64,000 nt of DNA from DASUVM01 sp963704675 (GTDB lineage Bacteria > Patescibacteriota > Saccharimonadia > Saccharimonadales > Saccharimonadaceae): positions 868,001 to 932,000 of the forward strand of contig OY969928.1 of assembly GCA_963704675.1 (NCBI GenBank), read 5' to 3'. The notes beneath the pieces are model-generated. The model saw only the letters and a program-made list of their open reading frames with translations, did not search any database and had not been told where the DNA came from. Of this stretch, positions 7,717 to 15,556 are shown piece after piece; the stretch's first letter is position 1; the number at the start of each line of letters is the position of its first letter. Made by a program: the position numbers and the translations under genes.

Positions 7717-9354
7717 ATGGCAAAAGCGCATCAACTTCTTCAAAAAGCAAACCAGCGGTTTAGTGTTGGTCTTGCTGCCACGCTGTTGGCAAGTTCGACT
7801 TTGGTTGCGGCAGCACTTGGTTTTTACCGCGATAAACTGCTTATTCGCAATTTCTTAGATGATTTGCCTGGCTACCTTGACGCCTACCAGGCAGCTTTTA
7901 AAATTCCAGATTTCATGTACTTTGTGCTGGTCTCTGGAGCGCTCAGCGTCACATTTATTCCGGTATTTAATGCTCGTATGGCGACTGGTAATAAAAAGTC
8001 GGCCTGGGAGCTTAGCTCGAGTCTTTTTAATATGCTGGCACTGGCCACGATGGTGGTCTCGATTCTTATTATTATCTTTGCCGATCCATTAATTCGCTAT
8101 GTGGTTGCGCCGGGTATTTCTGAACCTGATCTGGCGATTGCCATGATGCGCATTATTGCTGTCAACCCCTTCTTATTTGCACTCTCGAGCATGCTTTCAA
8201 GTATGCAGCAGGCGGCCGGGCGGTTCTTCTTTTTCACGTTAGCGCCAATTGTTTACAATATTGGAATTATTATTGGCATTCTTACCAGTCAGACCGAGCT
8301 ATCGCTCTTTGGAATAACTATTTGGGAGGGTGGCATTATGAATGTTGCCTATGGCGTGGTACTCGGCTCAATGATGCAGTTGATTGTCAGTAGTTTTGGC
8401 ATGATAGGCATGAAGTTCGATTACCGGCCGCTTATCTTTTGGCGTAATAAGGGGTTTCAAGAAGTTCGGCGCCTCTTGCCGCCGCGTTCGTTTGCGCAGG
8501 GCATCGACTACTTCTCGTCATTTGTTGAAACTAACATTGCCTCGCGCATGGGGCCAGGTGTGCTCTCGCGTTATCAATATGCCCTCACACTTCATCTTAT
8601 GCCAATCAATTTAATTGGCGTGGCGATTTCAACCGCTGTCTTTCCACAAATGTCTCAGCGGCTTGAGTCCGGAAGGGTTGATCTATTTCGCAAAGAATTA
8701 CAAGCGGTGTTAAGGGTAATAGTCTGGCTAGCATTGCCAGTTGCGCTTTTTATTTTTCTTTGCCGAGGTTACATTGTCGGTATTTTGGTAGATGGTGGTG
8801 ATAACACCATTGCCGCCATTCTTGGCTTTTTGGTTGTTGCTATTTTATTTCGTTCGATTTACCATATTGCCTCGCGGGCCTTTTTCGCACAACATGACAC
8901 AAAGACGCCACTTTATACCACTATGGCGGCGATTGCGCTTAATATAGTACTCGCTATCACCTTCTTTCAGGCAGGCTACGGGCCAATCGGTCTTGCCTTG
9001 GCTCAGTCGATTGTGGCTGCCATTGAAGTTGCGCTACTATTCTTTATCATGCAAACTCGCCTCAAAAATCTGCTTGATGCTGTATTTTGGAAGGCAATAA
9101 TAAAAATGCTCTCATCTACTGGCCTGATGGCAATTATAACGTACTTGATGGTAGCCATTGTGCCATATACGTCGAATGATAGGACATTCTTTGCGGTCTT
9201 GCTAAAATTAACAATTATTGCAATTGTGAGCTTTACCAGTTACATTATCTTTAGTCATATATTCCGTCTGAATGAACCAGAGCCGATTATAGCCAAGTTC
9301 AAAAAACTGGTTTTTCGTTCCTACCCGACTCTTGGCGGCCGGAGGCCTGAGTGA
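7717..9354 (+). CDS. murJ: Lipid II flippase MurJ (MviN family)
   Basis: MurJ exports lipid-linked peptidoglycan precursor across the membrane. The 545-aa protein is almost wholly hydrophobic with about 14 helices, and shows MviN hallmarks: GFYRDKLLIRNF in the first loop, a PDFMYFVLVSGALSVTFIPV segment, and MQQAAGRFFF; the family often has R and D/E residues in the cavity. Its stop overlaps the lepA start (GTGA at 9351-9354), so the two are translationally coupled. TATAAT at 7675-7680 and CATAAT at 7706-7711 are candidate -10 boxes. Its presence implies the cell makes or remodels its own peptidoglycan. Confidence 0.92.
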   Translation: MAKAHQLLQKANQRFSVGLAATLLASSTLVAAALGFYRDKLLIRNFLDDLPGYLDAYQAAFKIPDFMYFVLVSGALSVTFIPVFNARMATGNKKSAWELSSSLFNMLALATMVVSILIIIFADPLIRYVVAPGISEPDLAIAMMRIIAVNPFLFALSSMLSSMQQAAGRFFFFTLAPIVYNIGIIIGILTSQTELSLFGITIWEGGIMNVAYGVVLGSMMQLIVSSFGMIGMKFDYRPLIFWRNKGFQEVRRLLPPRSFAQGIDYFSSFVETNIASRMGPGVLSRYQYALTLHLMPINLIGVAISTAVFPQMSQRLESGRVDLFRKELQAVLRVIVWLALPVALFIFLCRGYIVGILVDGGDNTIAAILGFLVVAILFRSIYHIASRAFFAQHDTKTPLYTTMAAIALNIVLAITFFQAGYGPIGLALAQSIVAAIEVALLFFIMQTRLKNLLDAVFWKAIIKMLSSTGLMAIITYLMVAIVPYTSNDRTFFAVLLKLTIIAIVSFTSYIIFSHIFRLNEPEPIIAKFKKLVFRSYPTLGGRRPE

Positions 9355-11315
9355 ACCAAAAAAATATTAGAAATTTCTGTATTATCGCCCATATCGATCA
9401 CGGCAAAAGTACGCTGGCTGATCGCTTATTAGAATTGACAGGCACTGTGCAGGCACGTGATATGAAAGCACAAATGTTAGATTCTATGGAGCTTGAGCGT
9501 GAGAAGGGGATTACGATTAAGCTTGCGCCGGTGCGGATGAGCTACACTTACCCTGACGATGCTGCGCCTTGGGTGCGGTTGCCTTCGCGCCATGAAAAAC
9601 CTGAAACTGATTCTCGGGAGGCTGCGGAACTCGCTTTGCTCAGACAGTCCTCGCCTCGCCAGGAATCAGCTTCAGTTTTTTCTGGGAGCGGCAAAACACC
9701 CAAGGCACAGCATGCATCAGGGTCAGCCAATGCGATAACATATCAGCTCAATTTAATTGACACTCCTGGCCATGTCGATTTTAGTTATGAAGTTAGTCGC
9801 TCACTAGAAGCTTGTGAAGGTGCTATCCTTGTGGTTGATGCCAGCCAAGGTATTCAGGCGCAAACGTTAGCGAATGTATATCTCGCTATGGCGGCTGACC
9901 TCACGATTATTCCTGTATTGAATAAAATTGATTTACCAGCGGCCGACGTAGAGCGTGTTTCAAAAGAAGTTATTAGTTTGCTCGGTTGTAAGCCTGAAGA
10001 TATTTTACAGATTAGCGCCAAAACTGGATTGAATGTTGAGAAGGTTCTTGAGGCGGTGATTGAAAAAGTGCCTGCACCAAAAGGTGAGCCTGAAGCACCA
10101 ACGCGTGCACTCATTTTTGACAGTTATTATGACGATTACCGCGGCGTTATTTTATATGTCCGTATTGTAGATGGATCAATTAAGAAAAATGCCAGCATTA
10201 AAATGCTCGCCACTGGCGCTGAAGGCTTGGCACTTGAAGTTGGCGCGCTTAGCCCAAAAATGACACCGGCTACCATGCTTTTAACTGGTGAAATTGGTTA
10301 TGTTGTTACCAATTTAAAATCAACTCGAGAAGCAAAGGTAGGTGACACCGTCACACTTTCACTGATGGAACCCGAAGCTTTGCCGGGTTACCAAGAAGTG
10401 AAACCATTTGTTTACGCTGGCTTCTTTCCTGAAAGCAACGAATTCTATCAGGAACTTAAAGATGCAGTTGAAAAGCTTTCTTTAAGTGATTCAGCCCTGC
10501 AATTTATGCCCGAGAATTCACCGGTGCTAGGCTTTGGTGTGCGCATTGGCTTTCTTGGGCTGCTACATATGGATATTGTGCGCGAGCGGCTTGAGCGCGA
10601 ATATAACCTTAGTCTTATTACTACTAACCCGAGCACTGATTATCAGATTACTATGCAAAATGGTGAAGAGTTAGAAATTCGGAGTGCCGCTGATTTGCCC
10701 GACCCAGCGACAATCCGCGAAATTCGAGAACCGTGGATTAAGGGTGAGATTGTAGTGCCAAAAGAGTATGTTGGTAGCGTTGTGCAGCTCATTGTGAATC
10801 GTCGCGGGGTCCATAAGAATATCAGTTATGTTGATGCACAACTTGCGCTCGTTAGTTTTGATGCACCTCTCGCGAATATGTTGACTAATTTTTATGATCA
10901 GCTCAAAAGCGCCACGAGCGGCTATGGCAGTTTCAGCTATGAATTAGATAATTATAGGGCCGAAGATCTTGTTCGTCTTGACTTCTACGTAGCAGGCGAG
11001 AAGATTGATGCCCTGAGCCTCATGGTTCATCGCAGCGAAGCCCAGCGCGTTGGTCGTGAGACCGTTGAGAAGTTAAAAGAGGTGATTCCACGCCAACAAT
11101 TTGCCGTAGCTCTCCAGGCTGCTATAGGTGGTAAGTTTATTGCCCGTGAAGACATAAGCGCTTTTCGAAAAGATGTTACCACTGGTCTCTATGGCGGTGA
11201 TGTCTCGCGCAAAAAGAAGGTACTGGCTAAGCAGGCGAAAGGTAAGAAACGCTTAAAACGCTTTGGTAAGGTTGACATCCCTGCCGATGCATTCGCAATT
11301 TTATTGCAGAAGTAG
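9351..11315 (+). CDS. lepA: Elongation factor 4 (LepA) with an in-frame palindromic insertion
   Basis: LepA/EF4 is a ribosome-associated translational GTPase. The G1 motif AHIDHGKST, the G3 motif DTPGHVDF, the G4 motif NKID, the EF-G-like domains and the LepA C-terminal domain (ending near KKVLAKQAKGKKRLKRFG) are all present. At 654 aa it is about 55 residues longer than usual: the excess lies between the strand after the G2 region (RMSYTYPDD) and YQLNLIDTPGHVDF, and corresponds to a DNA palindrome at 9550-9723. The insert keeps the frame (174 bp, 58 codons). The GTG start overlaps the murJ stop. Confidence 0.93.
   Translation: MNQKNIRNFCIIAHIDHGKSTLADRLLELTGTVQARDMKAQMLDSMELEREKGITIKLAPVRMSYTYPDDAAPWVRLPSRHEKPETDSREAAELALLRQSSPRQESASVFSGSGKTPKAQHASGSANAITYQLNLIDTPGHVDFSYEVSRSLEACEGAILVVDASQGIQAQTLANVYLAMAADLTIIPVLNKIDLPAADVERVSKEVISLLGCKPEDILQISAKTGLNVEKVLEAVIEKVPAPKGEPEAPTRALIFDSYYDDYRGVILYVRIVDGSIKKNASIKMLATGAEGLALEVGALSPKMTPATMLLTGEIGYVVTNLKSTREAKVGDTVTLSLMEPEALPGYQEVKPFVYAGFFPESNEFYQELKDAVEKLSLSDSALQFMPENSPVLGFGVRIGFLGLLHMDIVRERLEREYNLSLITTNPSTDYQITMQNGEELEIRSAADLPDPATIREIREPWIKGEIVVPKEYVGSVVQLIVNRRGVHKNISYVDAQLALVSFDAPLANMLTNFYDQLKSATSGYGSFSYELDNYRAEDLVRLDFYVAGEKIDALSLMVHRSEAQRVGRETVEKLKEVIPRQQFAVALQAAIGGKFIAREDISAFRKDVTTGLYGGDVSRKKKVLAKQAKGKKRLKRFGKVDIPADAFAILLQK
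9550..9723. repeat. MITE-like palindromic insertion inside lepA
   Basis: ACCCTGA (9550-9556) and TCAGGGT (9717-9723) mark the ends, and GCCTTGGGTG (9566-9575) is exactly complementary to CACCCAAGGC (9697-9706); complementarity resumes imperfectly further in (for example AACTGATTC against GAATCAGCTT). It encodes a low-complexity, proline/serine/arginine-rich linker in LepA that normal family members lack. Composition is visibly more GC-rich than the surrounding lepA. Resemblance to Rickettsia palindromic elements is by analogy only. Confidence 0.75.
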
Positions 11316-11324
11316 TTTAACAGA

Positions 11325-11837
11325 CTAATCAAGGGCTTCTAGTTTCTGCTTAAGCTGGCTTTCCATATGTTCGTAAGTTCCCGGGTCGATTGTTATCGAG
11401 GGTAAGCTTGCATCTAGTGGCTCAAAGGCTTGGTACATACGGCGAATATGTTCACTATGCTTTGGATCACGGGGGTTGCCAATTGCGATTGCCCGATTCA
11501 GAGAATATGTAAAATCAACGGCAAGCGCCAAGAACACGACTTTTCCGTAACTTTGAAAACGGTTGAAAATCTCAAATCGTTCATTATTACTCAGTAGATT
11601 GCCATCATAGATGACATTATTGCCTTGTTCTAAATTCTCTCTGACTAATTCGCCCATTTTTTTATAAACTAGCTGACGCTCTTCTTGAGAATAGTCGGGG
11701 TTGGTGAACATCCTTTCGCGTACAGTGTCACTTCCTATCCGGATAAAATCGTTTCGCGCTGCAAATCTTGTTGAAAAGTATGTCTTGCCCGAACCGGGCG
11801 GACTTACGAAAACAAGAAAGGTGGCAAATCGTTCCAT
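11325..11837 (-). CDS. AAA/P-loop kinase-like ATPase
   Basis: The 170-aa protein opens with Walker A PPGSGKT (residues 13-19) and continues with IRIGSDTVRERMF and VIYDGNLLSNNER, a pattern seen in the AAA_33/zeta-toxin-like family of small P-loop kinases that phosphorylate nucleotides, polynucleotide ends or small metabolites. The substrate is not evident. A TATTAT (11849-11844 on this strand) ends 6 nt before the ATG with no Shine-Dalgarno, so a leaderless transcript is likely. It converges on lepA with only 9 bp between stops and no terminator hairpin. Confidence 0.75.
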   Translation of the reverse strand: MERFATFLVFVSPPGSGKTYFSTRFAARNDFIRIGSDTVRERMFTNPDYSQEERQLVYKKMGELVRENLEQGNNVIYDGNLLSNNERFEIFNRFQSYGKVVFLALAVDFTYSLNRAIAIGNPRDPKHSEHIRRMYQAFEPLDASLPSITIDPGTYEHMESQLKQKLEALD

Positions 11838-11954
11838 TTTTTAATAATAACAAATAGGACCCAGAAACTCCTTAAGTGTGCTTTACGTCGCTGCTCTCTC
11901 CGAAGAGCAATCTGCCCTTGACAATAGTGCTAATAGCATGGTGTTCTAGAACTA

Positions 11955-12773
11955 ATGAGTGAGCAATACTTTTATACTGATAAAAATGAGTGCCCAGATC
12001 GTCACATACCAGAGCTCGATGCTCGTATAATAGGGCGATTTGCTCGGGTGCTTGCAGAGTATGAAAGTCGTGACCCGGAAACACTGAGGCTTGGCGAGAC
12101 AATGGTTGTTGATATTGAGGTACTTGAGGATATGATTAATCAACTCTCGTTAATCAGCTCTTTTTCAGAAAAAGCAGCACCTTTTCACCAAGAAGCTAGA
12201 GAAGCCGAAGAGCAACTGCATGCATATCGAAATAATAACTATAAGCTGAATAGTTTGCTCCTTAAATCGAAAGGTTACTTAGTTGACCAAGCACCTATTG
12301 GTGATGAAGAATATGCGGCTTACCGTGCCGATAAAGCCGATAGTCTCATGCGCCTCATAGACGAGGTTGGCACAAACTCTTTGCCAACCAATCTAGTTTC
12401 TGAAGATTATTTTATAGACTTAGGTTTTGGCGATGAATCATTTGAAACAATGCAGAATGCATTTGCACCTATAGTGAGATATATAGAAAGTAATAATCAG
12501 CAGCACATAACAATACCAACCCATGAATTTTTAATCTGTGTTCAGCAACTCGAGGCTGTCTTGAGGCTAGTAAAAGCCGTCAATTATGCAGATGCATGTG
12601 CTAAAGAAATGAAAGATTATCTAGAAGAATGTAGGCTCTTATGTAAACGTAAATTGGAAGTAATTCGTCGTAGTCTATCCTTTTTAATTAATAGTAACGA
12701 CGATGAACTTAAAGCTAAGGCAGACGAAACTCAAAGAGAGTTACAGGCATGGCTTGATAAACAAGTAAGCTGA
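11955..12773 (+). CDS. Hypothetical helical protein
   Basis: A 272-aa soluble, acidic, largely helical protein with no signal peptide or membrane segment. Stretches around residues 60-100 and 205-272 are rich in E, K, L and R with heptad-like spacing and probably form coiled coils. I recognise no family or catalytic motif. A perfect TTGACA at 11918-11923 lies upstream, but the matching -10 is weak (TGTTCT at 11942-11947, 18 nt spacer). The following gene is convergent and starts its stop codon immediately after this one. Confidence 0.7.
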   Translation: MSEQYFYTDKNECPDRHIPELDARIIGRFARVLAEYESRDPETLRLGETMVVDIEVLEDMINQLSLISSFSEKAAPFHQEAREAEEQLHAYRNNNYKLNSLLLKSKGYLVDQAPIGDEEYAAYRADKADSLMRLIDEVGTNSLPTNLVSEDYFIDLGFGDESFETMQNAFAPIVRYIESNNQQHITIPTHEFLICVQQLEAVLRLVKAVNYADACAKEMKDYLEECRLLCKRKLEVIRRSLSFLINSNDDELKAKADETQRELQAWLDKQVS

Positions 12774-12992
12774 TTATTTTGTTTGTTGACGGCGTCGAAT
12801 AATTTTTACAAGCCAAATACTCGCAGCTATTATCAATGCCAACCCAAACGCAACCGGAATAATAATATTATAACCTGTACCAGCCAGCCCACCGGCGTTG
12901 CTGGCAGCGGCTGCACACTCTCCATAAGCATTAACGCCGTAAGCATCACAGCCGTAATCCGCTAATATTGTCAGTATAAAGTTTTGTATCAT
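12774..12992 (-). CDS. Mini surface protein with LAGTG sorting-like signal
   Basis: A 72-aa protein with a short hydrophobic N-terminus (MIQNFILTILA), a small cysteine-, glycine- and alanine-rich segment, then LAGTG followed by a hydrophobic helix (NIIIPVAFGLALIIAASIW) and a basic tail (KIIRRRQQTK). The last part has the order of a sortase cell-wall sorting signal; LAxTG is the motif reported for class E sortases of Actinobacteria. The protein at 62081-63205 ends the same way with LANTG. No sortase gene is in the window. The alternative is an ordinary one-span membrane miniprotein. Confidence 0.6.
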   Translation of the reverse strand: MIQNFILTILADYGCDAYGVNAYGECAAAASNAGGLAGTGYNIIIPVAFGLALIIAASIWLVKIIRRRQQTK

Positions 12993-13059
12993 GTTGCTTG
13001 CCTTTTAACCAAAACCACTATACCATGAAGTATATAGCACATAGAGCGAGGGAACAAGT

Positions 13060-13272
13060 ATGCCAGCAACACAGTTTGCAGATTTATTAGGGCTTGGGAC
13101 GCCAGAATTGATTATAATTTTAGTGATCCTGGTCTTGTTGTTTGGCGCCACTAAATTGCCACAGCTTTCACGCAGTATCGGTTCATCAATGAAAGAACTC
13201 CGTAAGGGCATGCAAGATGATGATGGCGAAAAAGGCAAACCAACAAAAGCCAAAGCAAACAAAGAATCATAG
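13060..13272 (+). CDS. tatA: Sec-independent translocase subunit TatA/E
   Basis: TatA oligomers form the pore-like element for export of folded proteins. The 70-aa protein has the family layout: short N-terminus, single helix (ELIIILVILVLLFGATKLP), the FG-x-x-KLP hinge, an amphipathic helix (SRSIGSSMKELRKGM) and a polar charged tail. GCGAGGGA lies about 10 nt before the ATG. It overlaps tatC by 56 bp, so co-translation is expected. Confidence 0.93.
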   Translation: MPATQFADLLGLGTPELIIILVILVLLFGATKLPQLSRSIGSSMKELRKGMQDDDGEKGKPTKAKANKES

Positions 13273-14293
13273 CCCACTACAATCGGCGAAATTCGCAACG
13301 TTTTCAGATCATATTAAAGAATTGCGTCGCCGAATCTTATGGGTGGCGCTTGTATTTTTAGTTGCTTCTGGTGTTGCCTATAACTTTCATGATCAGCTGG
13401 TGCTGTTCGTCATGCAGCCGCTTGGTGGGCAAAAATTAATCTATCTGACGCCTGGCGGCGGGTTTAGTTTTATTTTTCAAGTAACACTTTATGCGGGCAT
13501 CATTGTGGCAGCACCGACGATGACCTATCAGCTTTATGCATTTGTCCGGCCGGCACTTCCGTCGTATGCTCGCCGGTCAGCAGTAAAAATAGTGAGTTTT
13601 GCTGTTTTGCTAATGCTTGCCGGGGTTGGTTACGGTTATTTTGTGGCAGTGCCAGCAGCGCTGCATTTTCTGTCGACGTTCGCAGGCAGTGAGGTTCTGC
13701 CAAGCTTAACGGCTGACTCTTATCTTAACTTCTTCTTAAGTTATGTTGCAGGCTTAGGGCTGTTATTTCAGCTGCCGCTATTATTAATATTCTGGCACTG
13801 GATAAAGCCCATGAAGCCAAGCGGCCTCTTAAAAAGTGAGCGATTCATTATTTTATTTGCTTTTGTTGCGGCGGCACTGATTACGCCAACGCCAGATGTT
13901 ATTAACCAGGCAATGATTGCAGTTCCGCTCATTGCTATCTATCAAATCGGGGTAGTCGCGGTGCTTGTCATGATTGGTCATACAAAGCGAAAACGAAGAC
14001 TCGAAGAGCCGCCAATGAGGAAGCCAGTTTTGGTGCCGCAAGAAGGTGAAGAGCTGCAACCTCGGCCTCAATCACAAAAACAAGTGCAACATGTTATACA
14101 GCCACATATTCAGCCTTTACCACAGCCGGTTAAAACGGTTGATGGCTTTGTAGTGCGACGTTCAAGCCAACAACCTCGTCTGCCTCAGGCTTCAAGAAGA
14201 GCACTACATGTTCCTGAGCGCCTTACTAACCAACAGCTACCCCTCATGCGTCAACGGCAAGCTTTTCGAATTGATGGTATGTCGCCAATGTAA
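13217..14293 (+). CDS. tatC: Sec-independent translocase subunit TatC, with long polar C-terminal tail
   Basis: TatC recognises twin-arginine signals. The N-terminus FSDHIKELRRRIL is the signature cytoplasmic segment (usually HLxELRxR), and six hydrophobic segments follow to about residue 255; DxxxxFFLSY-type sequence (SYLNFFLSYVAGLGLLFQLP) matches the family. After residue 255 comes an unusual tail of about 100 residues rich in Q, P and R. Three ATGs in a row (13217, 13220, 13223) are possible starts, all within tatA. No TatB gene is seen, consistent with a minimal TatAC system. Confidence 0.93.
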   Translation: MMMAKKANQQKPKQTKNHSPLQSAKFATFSDHIKELRRRILWVALVFLVASGVAYNFHDQLVLFVMQPLGGQKLIYLTPGGGFSFIFQVTLYAGIIVAAPTMTYQLYAFVRPALPSYARRSAVKIVSFAVLLMLAGVGYGYFVAVPAALHFLSTFAGSEVLPSLTADSYLNFFLSYVAGLGLLFQLPLLLIFWHWIKPMKPSGLLKSERFIILFAFVAAALITPTPDVINQAMIAVPLIAIYQIGVVAVLVMIGHTKRKRRLEEPPMRKPVLVPQEGEELQPRPQSQKQVQHVIQPHIQPLPQPVKTVDGFVVRRSSQQPRLPQASRRALHVPERLTNQQLPLMRQRQAFRIDGMSPM

Positions 14294-14299
14294 TTTCTC

Positions 14300-14328
14300 T
14301 TGACACATAACTTGCTTATGCTTATTAT
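14300..14328 (+). promoter_or_regulatory. Strong sigma70-type promoter for the possible Tat substrate
   Basis: Perfect TTGACA (14300-14305), 17-nt spacer, TATTAT (14323-14328). Start is expected near 14335, about 20 nt before the ATG at 14355. Confidence 0.75.
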
Positions 14329-14354
14329 GTAAATAAGTTAAAGCGGAAATAAAC

Positions 14355-14567
14355 ATGAAACCAGACGTCAATAAACTACTTCAAAAACGAATGGATAGAA
14401 AAGACTTCTTAAAACATCTTGGTATTGGCTTTGCTGCTATTACTGGCGTAGCAACTGTTTTTAAAGCTGTTACTACTATGACGAACAGCGGTACGGTCTC
14501 AAAAGGGTATGGCTCAAGCGCTTACGGCGGCAAGCCTCGATCACCTTCGAACCAAAAAACTTCTTAA
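14355..14567 (+). CDS. Small protein with twin-arginine-like (RK) signal
   Basis: A 70-aa protein whose residues 14-23 read DRKDFLKHLG, close to the Tat consensus (S/T)RRxFLK with RK replacing RR, followed by a moderately hydrophobic segment (GIGFAAITGVATVFKAV) and a short glycine- and serine-rich tail. It lies directly downstream of tatC with its own strong promoter, which makes it a candidate Tat passenger or signal-anchored miniprotein. There is no obvious cleavage site. RK signals are known to be tolerated by some Tat systems, but the assignment is an inference. The tail is too short to suggest an enzyme. Confidence 0.6.
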   Translation: MKPDVNKLLQKRMDRKDFLKHLGIGFAAITGVATVFKAVTTMTNSGTVSKGYGSSAYGGKPRSPSNQKTS

Positions 14568-14571
14568 TGCT

Positions 14572-14600
14572 TTGTATTAACAACTCATATATTCTATAAT
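14572..14600 (+). promoter_or_regulatory. Promoter of the guanylate-kinase-like gene
   Basis: TTGTAT (14572-14577), 17-nt spacer, perfect TATAAT (14595-14600). A small hairpin CCTAGA/TCTAGG (14601-14616) overlaps the expected start at about 14607. Confidence 0.65.
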
Positions 14601-14632
14601 CCTAGAAACATCTAGGCTGTTTCTTATTGTAT

Positions 14633-15364
14633 ATGAATAAATTAGAGCATATCGACGAATTTAGGAGGCTGTTAACCAATTATCATATGTCGCCGGATGC
14701 GAAAAAAGTATTGGCAGGTGTACGATTGGTGCTTTTGCTTGCGCCAAGCTCTGGTGGACGCAATACGATCATTCGTGAGCTCGTTAAAACTGGCAGATAT
14801 CATTTTATTGTGTCTGACACGACTCGTAAAAAACGAGTCAACGACGGCCTGCTCGAACAAAACGGCGTTGAATATTGGTTTCGAAGCGAAGAAGAGGTGT
14901 TAGCTGATGTACGTACAGGCCGTTATATTGAGGCTGAGGTCATTCATGGCCAACAAGTTTCAGGTATGAATATCTCTGAACTTGAAAAGGTACAAAAAGA
15001 ACACAGAATTGCTATCAATGAAGTTGATTATGGCGGTATTCACCATTTTATAACTCATAAACCCGACACGTTGGCGATTATGGTTTTGCCACCCAACCTC
15101 GATGAGTGGATGCGTCGTATGAAAGGTCGTGGTGAGATGACACCAGAAGAATTTAGGCGACGCTTACAAACGGCTGAAATTATCTTTGGCCTTCCCGAAA
15201 AGCGTCATTATTTTAAGTTTGTGATTAATGACACCATTGAGCATGCAACTCAACAAGTTGAGGCGCTTGAACAAGGTGAAGTTAATGAAGCCTTGCAGCA
15301 AACAGCCCGGCAATTGGTAAAAAGGCTGAAACAACAAACAAGTGAGCTATTAGCTACTCTTTAG
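14633..15364 (+). CDS. Guanylate-kinase-like protein with degenerate P-loop
   Basis: The 243-aa protein follows the guanylate kinase pattern: a P-loop region, then VSDTTRKKR (Gmk: VSxTTRxPR), NGVEYWF (Gmk: G-x-x-Y-x-F) and FRRRLQTAE. However, the P-loop at residues 37-45 is APSSGGRNT where active enzymes have GPSGxGKST: the phosphate-binding lysine is arginine and the first glycine is alanine. The N-terminal 30 residues are additional. It may be a catalytically dead Gmk-fold protein used for binding, like MAGUK GK domains, or a divergent kinase. ATG 14633 is preferred to a TTG two codons upstream. Confidence 0.75.
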   Translation: MNKLEHIDEFRRLLTNYHMSPDAKKVLAGVRLVLLLAPSSGGRNTIIRELVKTGRYHFIVSDTTRKKRVNDGLLEQNGVEYWFRSEEEVLADVRTGRYIEAEVIHGQQVSGMNISELEKVQKEHRIAINEVDYGGIHHFITHKPDTLAIMVLPPNLDEWMRRMKGRGEMTPEEFRRRLQTAEIIFGLPEKRHYFKFVINDTIEHATQQVEALEQGEVNEALQQTARQLVKRLKQQTSELLATL

Positions 15365-15502
15365 CGTGAAGTTAGTAGGTCCTCTAATTATTGCGTTATG
15401 ATTGTTGCTATAGCTTTTAATGAAGATACTCGTATTTCTGTCATCTAGTTGCTGCTTGATTATGATGTAATTCTCATGTCTTTTAAAGATCATCATCAAT
15501 GT

Positions 15503-15539
15503 TACAATAATTAACACATTCTTAAAGGAAGTACCTTCC
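15503..15539 (+). promoter_or_regulatory. Candidate -10 and palindrome upstream of the polytopic membrane protein
   Basis: TACAAT (15503-15508) is a possible -10. Downstream, GGAAG-TAC-CTTCC (15527-15539) is an inverted repeat lying just before the strong ribosome site AAAGGAGGGCGAGG, so it may be a leader hairpin or operator. The rest of the 15365-15556 gap shows nothing recognisable. Confidence 0.35.
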
Positions 15540-15556
15540 AAAGGAGGGCGAGGACT

